The notes beneath the pieces are model-generated. The model had not been told where the DNA came from. It did no database searches and worked only from the letters and a program-made list of their open reading frames with translations. The position numbers and the translations under genes are program-made. From NCBI GenBank assembly GCA_947631915.1, contig CANRNC010000006.1:1-64000 (forward strand): 64,000 bases of DNA. The letters run 5' to 3'. Positions 46,128-54,478 of the stretch are shown one piece after another. The stretch's first letter is position 1. Every line of letters begins with the position of its first letter. Origin of the DNA: an uncultured Clostridia bacterium (GTDB lineage: Bacteria > Bacillota > Clostridia > TANB77 > CAG-508).

Positions 46128-47072
46128 TTATACATCTAATAATTTAAGTTCTACATTAGCCATCTTATATTTATTTGTTTCTTCATCTAATTTAAATTCA
46201 ACTAATGTTCCTGATAAACTTTCTTTATTTTGTCTTAAATCTGTTGTAAAATATAATTTTATTTTTGGAATCTCTAACCCTTTCACAACTATATTTTTAT
46301 ATACTTCTACCATATGTTTTTCGTCTTCACAATCGATAATTAGTTGTGGTAATGAATCATATCCTGAATCTCCAGAAACAAAGTTAGTATAAAAATCCGC
46401 ATAAAATCTCATTTTATCTTCTAACTTCTTCTCCCAATCGTCTTCCCTTCTAATTACTTCAAAAACAAATACTATAGACTTTCCGCTTTTAGTAAGTTTT
46501 ACACTTCCACCAGTAGCTTTAAATGTTTTTCCTAATGATTTTGCTGTCAATGATGGTTTAACTGTATATTCATCAAAGGCTTTTACTTTTCTTAAATATG
46601 CTAATAAGATTTGATTTCCAGCTAATCTTTTTTTAATCATTCCTACTGGTTTAGTATTATCACTTGGTTGCCATTTGCAGTCTATTCCCCTTGAAGTTAA
46701 CAAATATTTACCCATTTTTTCTAGGCAATAAACTCTATATGTTCCTTTTCCATCTTCTAATGAAGAAAAATAATACCTTGTTAGCATTTTTGATTTAATC
46801 ATTTGCTCTAATTTATTATTTAGTTTATCTTGCGAACCATATTCTACGCCCTTCTTGTCTAATATCTGGCATAATTGTCTTGATGTGATAAATTCAAATT
46901 CGTTTATAATTTCTAATATTGTAAAATGCAATTCATTTATATGTCCTAGATTTATTTTGTTAATTATTTGTTGCATTGATACATATCCATCTTTCCCATC
47001 AAATGTTTTTATCTCTCCTTTTTTTACAGCAAAAGGTGAAACTGTTGCTTCTATTTGGTTATCTTCTACCAT
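46128..47072 (-). CDS. Replication-relaxation-like winged-helix protein
   Basis: 314 residues. An N-terminal winged-helix (ELHFTILEIINEFEFITSRQLCQILDKKGVEYGSQDKLNNKLEQMIKSKMLTRYYF) and a C-terminal nuclease-like or effector part resemble the replication-relaxation (PF13814-type) family of plasmid and ICE proteins as I remember it; not verified by search. The pattern of a wing followed by GKGTYRVYCLEKMGKYLLTSRG supports this. No catalytic motif recognised. GAGGAGG precedes the ATG. It shares a terminator with the VirD4-like gene, hinting at a functional pair. Confidence 0.55.
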   Translation of the reverse strand: MVEDNQIEATVSPFAVKKGEIKTFDGKDGYVSMQQIINKINLGHINELHFTILEIINEFEFITSRQLCQILDKKGVEYGSQDKLNNKLEQMIKSKMLTRYYFSSLEDGKGTYRVYCLEKMGKYLLTSRGIDCKWQPSDNTKPVGMIKKRLAGNQILLAYLRKVKAFDEYTVKPSLTAKSLGKTFKATGGSVKLTKSGKSIVFVFEVIRREDDWEKKLEDKMRFYADFYTNFVSGDSGYDSLPQLIIDCEDEKHMVEVYKNIVVKGLEIPKIKLYFTTDLRQNKESLSGTLVEFKLDEETNKYKMANVELKLLDV

Positions 47073-47124
47073 TTTAAATCCTCCTCACAAATGAATATAA
47101 TATATTTCATTTTACTACTCAATT

Positions 47125-47153
47125 ATTATACACATATTTATATTTTTTTGCAA
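47125..47153 (-). promoter_or_regulatory. Promoter of the relaxation-like gene
   Basis: TTGCAA (47148-47153), 17-bp spacer ending TGTG, TATAAT (47125-47130). Confidence 0.7.
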
Positions 47154-47222
47154 GTACAACATATAAGATAATCCAATTAGAAGATCTAAATTAACAACAT
47201 ATTTTCAATGCAGTATAAAGAA

Positions 47223-47247
47223 GAGCTTGGATATATCCCAAGCCCTT
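47223..47247 (-). terminator. Probable terminator of the 613-aa extracytoplasmic protein gene
   Basis: GAGCTTGG pairs with CCAAGCCC around ATATATC. The U-run is stronger on the plus strand than in the leftward direction, so efficiency for the minus-strand gene is uncertain. Confidence 0.5.
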
Positions 47248-47266
47248 TTTTTATAATATTATTTAA

Positions 47267-49108
47267 TTATTGTTTTCTTATCTCTATTGCACTAATATAT
47301 CCTTGTTCATCAACTTGATTTACTAATATTGTGTAATTATCTGTTGTATTTATAAATGAATCTGCATTTGAAAACTGTGTAACATCACTTGTTGAAGGAA
47401 ATAATACAATTCCGTTATCTGTAATACTTACTGCGACTTTGTGCATACTTGAAGCATTACTTACTGATATTTTAGATAATAAAGATTTTGCAGTTTGTCC
47501 ATCTATTGTACCTGTGTAGTTAGAAAATAACGTAGTATTAAATTCATCTGCTGTAGTATTGTCTGTACCCTCTCCAATGTCTATACTATTATTTCCATAA
47601 AGTGAGAATAACGTATTCAATAATTTAGATTTTTGTGTTACTGACTCCATTATTATCCTTCCATTATTAGTTATCTCATTAATATATTCTTGAATTTCAG
47701 TTGATGTAGCATTTATTAAATCCAAAGAATTTGAATTATTAATTTCTGATGTATCAATAGCATTTACATATTTCTTATTTGAATTGATATCTATTTCAAA
47801 GTCTATAACATTTTCCATAGACTCTATTAAAAACTCTATAGTAGTGTCTGATACATCATTTGTTTCTGTTTTTGTTAATTGTTTTTTAGTTAATATTACA
47901 TTAGCTTCTGTTTCACTAGTTAAATCTTTTATATTGATTGAAATTATATCCTCATTGTCTACTTTCTTTATATTTATTACTAGTGATGTTTCGTCGTTTT
48001 CAGAAGAAATTATAGTCTCTTGATTTGTTTTTGTTATATTTAATATATTTTCATTATCTGTAGTAGCATTTATTTCATCTTTACTTTCTCCAAATACTAC
48101 AGATATTTTATTGTTTACTTCATCAATAAATTCAATGTCAAAACCATATGTTTTAAACATTGTACTATATGTTGAAAATTTTACACTAGCTACGCTACTT
48201 AAATCTAGTATATCATATCTTATATCATCAATTAAATCTTGTAAATCTGTTTCATCAAATGTTCCTAATAAGTTCATTCTTTTTATTATTATTTGTTTTC
48301 CAGTTTCATCACTTTCTAGTTTAGTTAAATACTTTCCAATTAGTTCTACAATTTGGTCTCTATTTAGTGTAAAACTTACTTTTGAGCAACTTTTTGCGTT
48401 TGTACCGTCTAGCAATATAGTAGTTTTTTCTTCATTTATCATATCATCTGTTATAGATTCAGACAATATTCCTCCATAATTATCCTTAATATAATTCTTC
48501 TCTTCTTGAGTTAAATATAAAGAAGATGTATTACTTGGATTGCAAAGTTCATCAATCAAGTCAAATATCTCTGCCAATGCTTCATATTGACTACTTGTTT
48601 CAGCTTCTTCTCTTATAAGAGTCATATATCTTGCATTTAATTCTTTTGACCTTAAAGATAATTCATCTCCTGTGTATTGTACCTCTGCTGATAGTTCCTC
48701 TAACATTTCGCCCATATTTAATTTTAAATCATCTACTAAAATATTATTTTTCAAGTCTGCCTTTAATGTATTAGTGATTTGTGTATTATTAACTGTATTC
48801 TTTATTTCTTCTATTATGTCTTCCATTCCATTCATATCTTCTAGTTGTATTTCATTAATATTAGCTGTAATAGTAGTTTCATTTTCGAATGGTTTTTCAT
48901 ATTGTGCTGCTTTTTCTTTTAAACTGTCTTCTAGTTCTGTTAAAGATATTTTGCTTTGTATGTCTGATATACCTTTTGTTAATTTTTGTGTACTAGTTAT
49001 AGCGACTTGTCCTGTCACAACCATTGCTACACCTGTTCCAACTAGGGCAATAAGTATTACAACAATTATTGCTAAAATTATTACAATTTTTTTGTTCGAA
49101 TTCTTCAT
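47267..49108 (-). CDS. Large membrane-anchored extracytoplasmic protein, unknown family
   Basis: 613 residues: a basic head (MKNSNKKIVI), one membrane span (IILAIIVVILIALVGTGVAMVV) without a lipobox Cys, then about 575 residues that should lie outside, rich in Glu, Asp, Asn, Thr and Ser with only one or two Cys. No repeats, LPxTG or catalytic motif seen. ATG at 49108 has AGGAG 9 nt upstream; the frame runs on to 49171 but that falls at or before the likely transcription start. Placed beside the VirD4-like gene, it might be part of an envelope complex, but there is no direct evidence. Confidence 0.7.
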   Translation of the reverse strand: MKNSNKKIVIILAIIVVILIALVGTGVAMVVTGQVAITSTQKLTKGISDIQSKISLTELEDSLKEKAAQYEKPFENETTITANINEIQLEDMNGMEDIIEEIKNTVNNTQITNTLKADLKNNILVDDLKLNMGEMLEELSAEVQYTGDELSLRSKELNARYMTLIREEAETSSQYEALAEIFDLIDELCNPSNTSSLYLTQEEKNYIKDNYGGILSESITDDMINEEKTTILLDGTNAKSCSKVSFTLNRDQIVELIGKYLTKLESDETGKQIIIKRMNLLGTFDETDLQDLIDDIRYDILDLSSVASVKFSTYSTMFKTYGFDIEFIDEVNNKISVVFGESKDEINATTDNENILNITKTNQETIISSENDETSLVINIKKVDNEDIISINIKDLTSETEANVILTKKQLTKTETNDVSDTTIEFLIESMENVIDFEIDINSNKKYVNAIDTSEINNSNSLDLINATSTEIQEYINEITNNGRIIMESVTQKSKLLNTLFSLYGNNSIDIGEGTDNTTADEFNTTLFSNYTGTIDGQTAKSLLSKISVSNASSMHKVAVSITDNGIVLFPSTSDVTQFSNADSFINTTDNYTILVNQVDEQGYISAIEIRKQ

Positions 49109-49175
49109 TATTTCTTCTCCTTTTTTATCTTTGTTATTCTTTAGTATTATGAATTTTCCGTAAGTATTCATATCT

Positions 49176-49203
49176 ATTTTATCATTTTATTAATTTTATG
49201 CAA
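49176..49203 (-). promoter_or_regulatory. Promoter of the 613-aa extracytoplasmic protein gene
   Basis: TTGCAT (49198-49203), 16-bp spacer, TAAAAT (49176-49181). Start near 49169, which supports the downstream start codon at 49108. Confidence 0.5.
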
Positions 49204-49300
49204 TACTTTTTTATAATTTATTTTAATATTTAATTATATATTTTTGTAATCAGCAAATTTTGTGTTAAAATGATTTACGGATTAAAGAGATTCATAAAAT

Positions 49301-49337
49301 AAAAAGGATAAACAATGATACATCGTTTATCCTTTTT
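49301..49337 (-). terminator. Terminator of the ssb-like gene
   Basis: AAAAAGGATAAAC (49301-49313) pairs with 49325-49337; inner ATG/CAT extends the stem. U-run follows leftward. Confidence 0.85.
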
Positions 49338-49373
49338 AATATATATATGTGTGGTTATATGAGTTAGGCTATT

Positions 49374-50078
49374 TTATACAGCTTCTTCGTTTTGTACTTC
49401 TGTATTTGCAGATGTGTCATCTTCTTCTTTTATTACTTCAAGACTTGAAATTGACACTTCATAAGCTGTTCTATCTTCTACTGTTCCATCTTCATATTTC
49501 TTTTGATATACTCTTGATTGTACTCTTCCTACTGCCTTTACTTGTGTACCAGTTTCTAGCGTATCACAAAATCTTGCTGTTCTTCCCCATGCTATTGCTG
49601 GTATATAATCTGATTTATTATATGCTCTATTTACTGCTAATAATGCATCTGCAATTTCACGTCCAAATGGAGTTTTTCTATAAATTGGTTTCTTACAAAT
49701 ATGACCAATTAATGTTACTTCATTTGATACATTTAAATCTATGTCTTCGTCTGTTTCAGCTCTTTCTTCAATTTCTTCTTCTGGAATAACATCTTTTGCA
49801 AATACTGTTAGCACTAATCTACTCTTTTCATTTTCATAACTGTTATAAGATCTAAATTGTCCTTTTACAATAATTTTTTTACCAACTTCTAATTTGTCAT
49901 CACTTATTAATCTTTCTGATATTGTTATTGGTATTAAATCAAATGTCTCACTTAAACGAGGTATTTCCATATCAAATATGTAAAAACTTTCTCCATAGAT
50001 TTCATGACTAAATCTTTTTTCGCTTGCTACTTTTCCCACTAATACTAAATGGTTGTTATCTGAATAATTTGTATTCAA
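49374..50078 (-). CDS. ssb: Single-stranded DNA-binding protein with two OB folds
   Basis: 234 residues with two SSB-like OB domains in tandem: residues about 8-105 (HLVLVGKVASEKRFSHEIYGESFYIFDMEIPR...LVLTVFAKDV) and about 113-215 (NEVTLIGHICKKPIYRKTPFGREIADALLAVNRAYNKSDYIPAIAWGRTA...YEVSISSLEVI). The second is the better match to bacterial SSB. The tail is acidic but does not end in the usual DDDIPF-like tip. Starts with TTG at 50078, GGAGG 8 nt upstream. A housekeeping four-domain single-OB SSB is not in this window, so this may be an additional SSB. Confidence 0.82.
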   Translation of the reverse strand: MNTNYSDNNHLVLVGKVASEKRFSHEIYGESFYIFDMEIPRLSETFDLIPITISERLISDDKLEVGKKIIVKGQFRSYNSYENEKSRLVLTVFAKDVIPEEEIEERAETDEDIDLNVSNEVTLIGHICKKPIYRKTPFGREIADALLAVNRAYNKSDYIPAIAWGRTARFCDTLETGTQVKAVGRVQSRVYQKKYEDGTVEDRTAYEVSISSLEVIKEEDDTSANTEVQNEEAV

Positions 50079-50147
50079 TTTCTTTTCCTCCCTATTTCTT
50101 ATTTATTTTTTCTATCGTTTCTTATTTTAGTTCGTCGTACAATACTT

Positions 50148-50176
50148 ATTATACAACAATTTTTTGGTTTTGTCTA
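50148..50176 (-). promoter_or_regulatory. Promoter of the ssb-like gene
   Basis: TAGACA (50171-50176), 17-bp spacer, TATAAT (50148-50153). Confidence 0.7.
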
Positions 50177-50195
50177 CATAATTTGTTAATTTTTT

Positions 50196-50705
50196 TCAGT
50201 TTTTTTGGCTAATTTTACCGTATAATAGCAGAATTGCGGATATTCCCATAAGATTATTTGTATTTATGCCTATATTTTCTCCAAAAAATCTTATCTTCAT
50301 TTCTTGCTGTTCTATTAGGTTTTCATTAATATCTTTTATATTTCTTTGAATACATAATAAAATATCATCTTCTACACTTGATGCCGTTATTGTAGCCTTT
50401 GGGTTAAATCCAAAAGTTATAACATTTAATTCTACTTTTTCTTCTAAATGTAATTGTAATTCAATATCTGCATTTATAATAAGGTATTTACTATTGATTA
50501 ATATTTTTGTTAACGCCTCTTGATTTTCCTTAACTATAGCATTATCATTTGCTATTAGTATTGTCTCAAATTTAATATTCTTCAGATTTTCTACACTTTT
50601 AGAATTAATTATAATGATATTACTATCTTTATCTAATTTTTCGTCTAATATCATTTTTATCATTTTTTCACTTTTAGAATCAGATATAATTCCTATAAAA
50701 GCCAT
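50196..50705 (-). CDS. Conserved hypothetical protein with Mur-ligase-like fragments
   Basis: 169 residues, no signal peptide. The segments VITFGFNPKATITASSVEDD and NNLMGISAILLLYG recall the end of the central domain of Mur ligases (the TYG...A-x-I pattern and the N-x-x-N-x-L-A-A-I helix), but the ATP loop GxxGKTT and the C-terminal DNPR-type domain are missing. So at best it is a cut-down, non-catalytic relative; this assignment is weak. GAGGGG precedes the ATG. It lies between ssb and the deacetylase-like gene, same strand. Confidence 0.5.
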   Translation of the reverse strand: MAFIGIISDSKSEKMIKMILDEKLDKDSNIIIINSKSVENLKNIKFETILIANDNAIVKENQEALTKILINSKYLIINADIELQLHLEEKVELNVITFGFNPKATITASSVEDDILLCIQRNIKDINENLIEQQEMKIRFFGENIGINTNNLMGISAILLLYGKISQKN

Positions 50706-50752
50706 AATTTTCCCCTCATATTTATTATGTATATTTTGGTATGTTTTTATAC

Positions 50753-51490
50753 CTACAGTTTTAGCAATTCTTCAACTGTAACAATCTCATATTCTCTTTC
50801 TTTAAGTGATTTTACTATCAATTTTACTTCACGTGTTATATCTTCTGCATTAGAATTCATTGAAATTATACTTCCACTAGTTATCTTGTTTTTTATATTA
50901 TCCCATATAACATTCGCTTCTAATCCTTGATAATCCAAAGTGTCTATGTTAAATCCTATTACTGTATATTTGTTATCCTGTGCTGCTTTTATTACGTTCT
51001 CATTGTATTTTGAATAAGGGCATTTGAATAAATTTATATTTTTACTAATCAAAGTACTTATTTTATTTCCACCTTCTTTTATATTATTTACAGCTTCATC
51101 ATAATTAAATTCGCTCATGTCAGTATAAGTATTACCCATATTTGCAATACAATGCCCATCTTCACTAATTTTTTTTGTTAATTGCGGATACTTCTTTACC
51201 CATTCACCATATATACAAAATGTTGCTTTTACAGATTGTTTTTTTAATATATTCAATATTTCTTCAATATTCTTATCTGATTCTAAACAATTTATTGTAA
51301 TTGATATTTTCTTTTCTTCTGTGTTAACTTTTGTTATTGGAATTTCATTTTCTTCTGCTGTTGTAGATGCAGTTAATGTTTCTGAATTATCCGCTTCAGA
51401 TAATACAGCTGCTGTAAAAAATAACACTACTATTGTACTTAATACAATTAGATATGAATATATTTTTGGTTTATTAAATACAAAAAACAT
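50753..51490 (-). CDS. Polysaccharide-deacetylase-fold protein without catalytic residues
   Basis: 245 residues: an N-terminal membrane anchor (YLIVLSTIVVLFFTAAVL, 13-30), a polar linker, and a NodB-like domain. Where active enzymes have TFDDG, this has ITINCLE (64-70); where they have the metal-binding HxxxH (NHTYSH), this has NMGNTYTD (117-124). The fold markers VKATFCIYGEWVKKYPQLTKKISEDGHCIANMGNTY and SGSIISMNSN remain. It is likely an inactive, membrane-anchored pseudo-enzyme facing the outside, perhaps binding peptidoglycan. GGAGG precedes the ATG. Confidence 0.75.
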   Translation of the reverse strand: MFFVFNKPKIYSYLIVLSTIVVLFFTAAVLSEADNSETLTASTTAEENEIPITKVNTEEKKISITINCLESDKNIEEILNILKKQSVKATFCIYGEWVKKYPQLTKKISEDGHCIANMGNTYTDMSEFNYDEAVNNIKEGGNKISTLISKNINLFKCPYSKYNENVIKAAQDNKYTVIGFNIDTLDYQGLEANVIWDNIKNKITSGSIISMNSNAEDITREVKLIVKSLKEREYEIVTVEELLKL

Positions 51491-51571
51491 AAACTTTCCT
51501 CCTATTCACATACGCATTATATGTATATGCTTTGGGATTTTAATTTATGCTTTCATAAAATAAAAAAAAGT

Positions 51572-51598
51572 GGACGACCCATGTGGTCGCCCCTCCAT
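51572..51598. repeat. Dispersed palindromic repeat, degenerate copy
   Basis: CGACC (51575-51579) and GGTCG (51585-51589) with right flank CCCCTCCA, close to the CCCCTACA flank of the other copies. Confidence 0.45.
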
Positions 51599-51601
51599 AT
51601 T

Positions 51602-51874
51602 TTATTCAGTTACAGTTGTATTTTCTTCATTGTTTACTTCAGTATTTTCTGTCTCTGTATTTTGTTCTTCATTAGCTTCATTTGTTTCATTAGTCGTATT
51701 ACTGTCCTCTGTATTATCTATAGTATTAGTAATATTAGTTGTATTTTGCGTATTTTGTTCTTCTGTTTTACCTCCATCTATCACTAGAAAAATCGAAAAA
51801 CCTGCAATTAATATTATAACTATAATGCCCATTACTAATTCTATTAATGTTACTCCTTTTTCATTTTTTAGCAT
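51602..51874 (-). CDS. Pilin-like peptide with an Asn/Thr/Glu-only tail
   Basis: 90 residues. The start MLKNEKGVTLIELVMGIIVIILIAG is a textbook type IV prepilin N-terminus: cleavage expected after KG, Glu at position 5 of the mature peptide, then a hydrophobic helix. The rest, about 50 residues, is almost only Asn, Thr and Glu (NTTNITNTIDNTEDSNTTNE), with no pilin head domain. No prepilin peptidase or pilus ATPase is in view. AAGGAGG before the ATG. It follows topA by 19 bp on the same strand. Confidence 0.7.
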   Translation of the reverse strand: MLKNEKGVTLIELVMGIIVIILIAGFSIFLVIDGGKTEEQNTQNTTNITNTIDNTEDSNTTNETNEANEEQNTETENTEVNNEENTTVTE

Positions 51875-51893
51875 ATATATTCCTCCTTTTTTA

Positions 51894-53945
51894 TTATATT
51901 GTTTTTTCTTTTTTAGTAGAAGTTTTACGCTTTGTAGTTTTCTTTTTAGTTTCTTTTTCTTCTACACTTGGCGTTCCTGGTTTATTCCATGATATAAAAT
52001 CACATTCTCCCTTTGCGTTATTCTCACATACATAAAATCTTCTTCCACGTTTTGATTTTTTTACGAGTACATTTCCGCCACATTTAGGACATTTTTCTTC
52101 TATTGTCTCAACAATTGGCTTTGTATTCTTACATTCAGGATATCCAGGGCAAGCTAAAAACTTACCATACCTACCATATTTATAAACCATTAGTCTTCCA
52201 CATTTTTCACAAGGAATATCTGATACTTCATCTTCTATTTTTACATGCTCTAATTCCTTTTCAACTCTTTTAATAGTTTTCTCAAAAGGTCCATAGAAAT
52301 CTCTTATGATATTTTTCCATTCTTCTTTTCCCTCTGCTACATTATCAAATTCATTTTCAATTTTTGCAGTAAAATCAACATTTATTACATCACTAAAATT
52401 TTCCATAAGCAAAGAATTTACGACTTTTCCTAATTCAGTTGGTACAAGTTGTTTCTTGTCTTTTTCTATGTATCTTCTTTCCAATATAGTTGTTATAATT
52501 GGTGAATACGTGCTTGGTCTTCCAATATCCTTTTCTTCCAATGCTTTAACAAGACTTGCTTCTGTGTATCTTGCTGGTGGCTCTGTAAAACTTTGTTTAG
52601 CATATACGTCTTTAGTCTTTAATTCTTCGTTTTCTTCTAAATCTAAAATTTGATTATCTTTTTCTTCTTCTTCATTATCATTTGTCTCAACATATAACAC
52701 CATAAATCCTTTAAATTTAAGATGTTGACCATTAGCTTTAAAATTATATTTACCTGCGTTTATATCAATTGCCATTGTATCATACACAGCTGCTGACATT
52801 TGACTTGCAATAAACCTATTATATATAAGTTGATACAACTTGAACTCATCCTTTGTTAAAGATTCTTTTATGTGATTTGGTTCTAATTCCACATAAGTTG
52901 GTCTTATGGCTTCATGTGCATCTTGTGCATCTGAACTTGTTTTATAATATCTATTCTCATAATAATCTTTTCCGTATTTTTCTTCAATGTATTCCTTTGC
53001 TGAAGCTCTTGCTACTTCTGATATTCTTGTTGAATCAGTTCTCATATATGTTATAAGACCTACGGTACCATGTCCTGGTATTTCAACACCTTCATATAAT
53101 CCTTGTGCAATTGACATTGTTTTCTTTAAAGTAAATCCTAATTTTCTTGACGCTTCTTGTTGCATTGTACTTGTAGTAAAAGGTGGTGCAGCAACTCTTC
53201 TTTTCTCTGATTTCTTAATACTTTTAACAATAAATTTCTCATTCTTTATATTTTCTAAAACTTCGTTAACTTCTGATTCATTTGCTAATTCAACCTTCTT
53301 GGAATCTTTTCCGTAAAATTTAGCTTCAAAACTATTTTTACTTTTTTTATCTTGAAGCATAGCATATATATTCCAATATTCCTGTGGTACAAATTTTTCT
53401 ATCTCTTCTTCTCTATCTGCAATTAATTTCACAGCTACTGATTGCACTCTTCCAGCTGATAAACCTCTTTTTACTTTTTTCCATAACACGGGGCTCATTT
53501 TATAACCAACAATTCTATCAAGTACCCTTCTAGCTTGTTGTGCATTAACTAGATTTAAATCTATTTTTCTAGGATTTTTTACTCCTTCTTTAACTGCATT
53601 TTTCGTTATTTCATTAAAAGTTACTCTACATACTTCATCCTCTGGAATTCCCAATATATATGCCAGATGCCATGCAATAGCTTCTCCTTCACGGTCAGGG
53701 TCTGTTGCAAGATATATTTTTTTTGCATCTTTCGCATCTTTTTTTAAGCTTTTTATTAAATCTCCTTTTCCTTTAATGTTTATATATTCTGGTTCAAAAT
53801 CATTTTCTACATTTACTCCTAATTTTGATTTAGGAAGATTTCTAATATGCCCCATAGATGCAACTACTTTTGTGTTTCCACCCAAAAACTTCTTTATAGT
53901 GTTTGCCTTTGCAGGGGATTCAACTATTATTAATCTATCTGTCAT
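51894..53945 (-). CDS. topA: DNA topoisomerase I
   Basis: A type IA topoisomerase that relaxes negative supercoils. TOPRIM domain (LIIVESPAKANTIKKFLGG; LATDPDREGEAIAWHL), active-site Tyr in GLITYMRTDSTRI (about residue 298), then two C-terminal zinc-ribbon modules (CEKCGRLMVYKYGRYGKFLACPGYPEC; CPKCGGNVLVKKSKRGRRFYVC) and a Lys-rich tail. At 683 aa it is of normal length. AAAGGA-type site before the ATG. First gene of a leftward run with the pilin-like and deacetylase-like genes. Confidence 0.96.
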   Translation of the reverse strand: MTDRLIIVESPAKANTIKKFLGGNTKVVASMGHIRNLPKSKLGVNVENDFEPEYINIKGKGDLIKSLKKDAKDAKKIYLATDPDREGEAIAWHLAYILGIPEDEVCRVTFNEITKNAVKEGVKNPRKIDLNLVNAQQARRVLDRIVGYKMSPVLWKKVKRGLSAGRVQSVAVKLIADREEEIEKFVPQEYWNIYAMLQDKKSKNSFEAKFYGKDSKKVELANESEVNEVLENIKNEKFIVKSIKKSEKRRVAAPPFTTSTMQQEASRKLGFTLKKTMSIAQGLYEGVEIPGHGTVGLITYMRTDSTRISEVARASAKEYIEEKYGKDYYENRYYKTSSDAQDAHEAIRPTYVELEPNHIKESLTKDEFKLYQLIYNRFIASQMSAAVYDTMAIDINAGKYNFKANGQHLKFKGFMVLYVETNDNEEEEKDNQILDLEENEELKTKDVYAKQSFTEPPARYTEASLVKALEEKDIGRPSTYSPIITTILERRYIEKDKKQLVPTELGKVVNSLLMENFSDVINVDFTAKIENEFDNVAEGKEEWKNIIRDFYGPFEKTIKRVEKELEHVKIEDEVSDIPCEKCGRLMVYKYGRYGKFLACPGYPECKNTKPIVETIEEKCPKCGGNVLVKKSKRGRRFYVCENNAKGECDFISWNKPGTPSVEEKETKKKTTKRKTSTKKEKTI

Positions 53946-54048
53946 AAATTTTTCTTTCCTTTCGTTTTATATTTTTGCATTATATATCAAATATATTAAA
54001 AGGTCAAGGTTTTCTCAGAAGTTAGATGTTGGATTATGTGTTAAACTC

Positions 54049-54360
54049 CTATAAATCAAATACTAAATCTTCTACTATGTATCTAGCAGTTACTGGTGTA
54101 ACTTCATTATCTTTTAACCTGTCCAAAATATTATCTATAATTTTTTCTTCTTTGGTTATCCTTAAAACTTCTTTATTTTCTATATTTATATTTCCTGTTT
54201 TATACTCTGTTTTTACAACTTCTAAACCATATTGAGTTATTTCTCTATTTTCTTCGTTATCATATATCTTATAATATTCTATTTTTATTGGATAATCTAT
54301 TCCTTCGTTTGATAACTTTTGTTTATCAATAAACTTTCCTCCGTAAAATTTCTTAATCAT
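54049..54360 (-). CDS. DUF6514-like conserved protein
   Basis: 103 residues, no membrane span. QYGLEVVKTEYKTGNINIENKEVLRITKEEKIIDNILDRLKDNEVTPVTARYIVEDLV resembles the clostridial DUF6514 family as I recall it; function unknown. Unusually, the AGGAGG (54391-54395) is about 30 nt before the ATG, and an 18-nt hairpin (54370-54387, GCATA/TATGC) lies between. A six-codon frame MLFMDD ends across the start codon, so translation may be coupled or re-initiated. Confidence 0.6.
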   Translation of the reverse strand: MIKKFYGGKFIDKQKLSNEGIDYPIKIEYYKIYDNEENREITQYGLEVVKTEYKTGNINIENKEVLRITKEEKIIDNILDRLKDNEVTPVTARYIVEDLVFDL

Positions 54361-54478
54361 CCATAAACAGCATATTAAATACTATGCTTTCCTCCTTCCA
54401 AAATTAATACAACCATAATATTATACTTAATTATATATATTAATTCAAGAAGTTTTCATCGCAATATTTGCCAAATTT

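Noticed and set aside
46128-47072. Relaxase function for the protein convergent with the VirD4-like gene
   Set aside because: No HUH motif or catalytic Tyr cluster typical of relaxases; the winged-helix part fits the replication-relaxation family better.
43524-50200. Prophage or complete integrative element
   Set aside because: No integrase, capsid, terminase, relaxase or attachment repeats could be found; only the VirD4-like and relaxation-like genes hint at an element.
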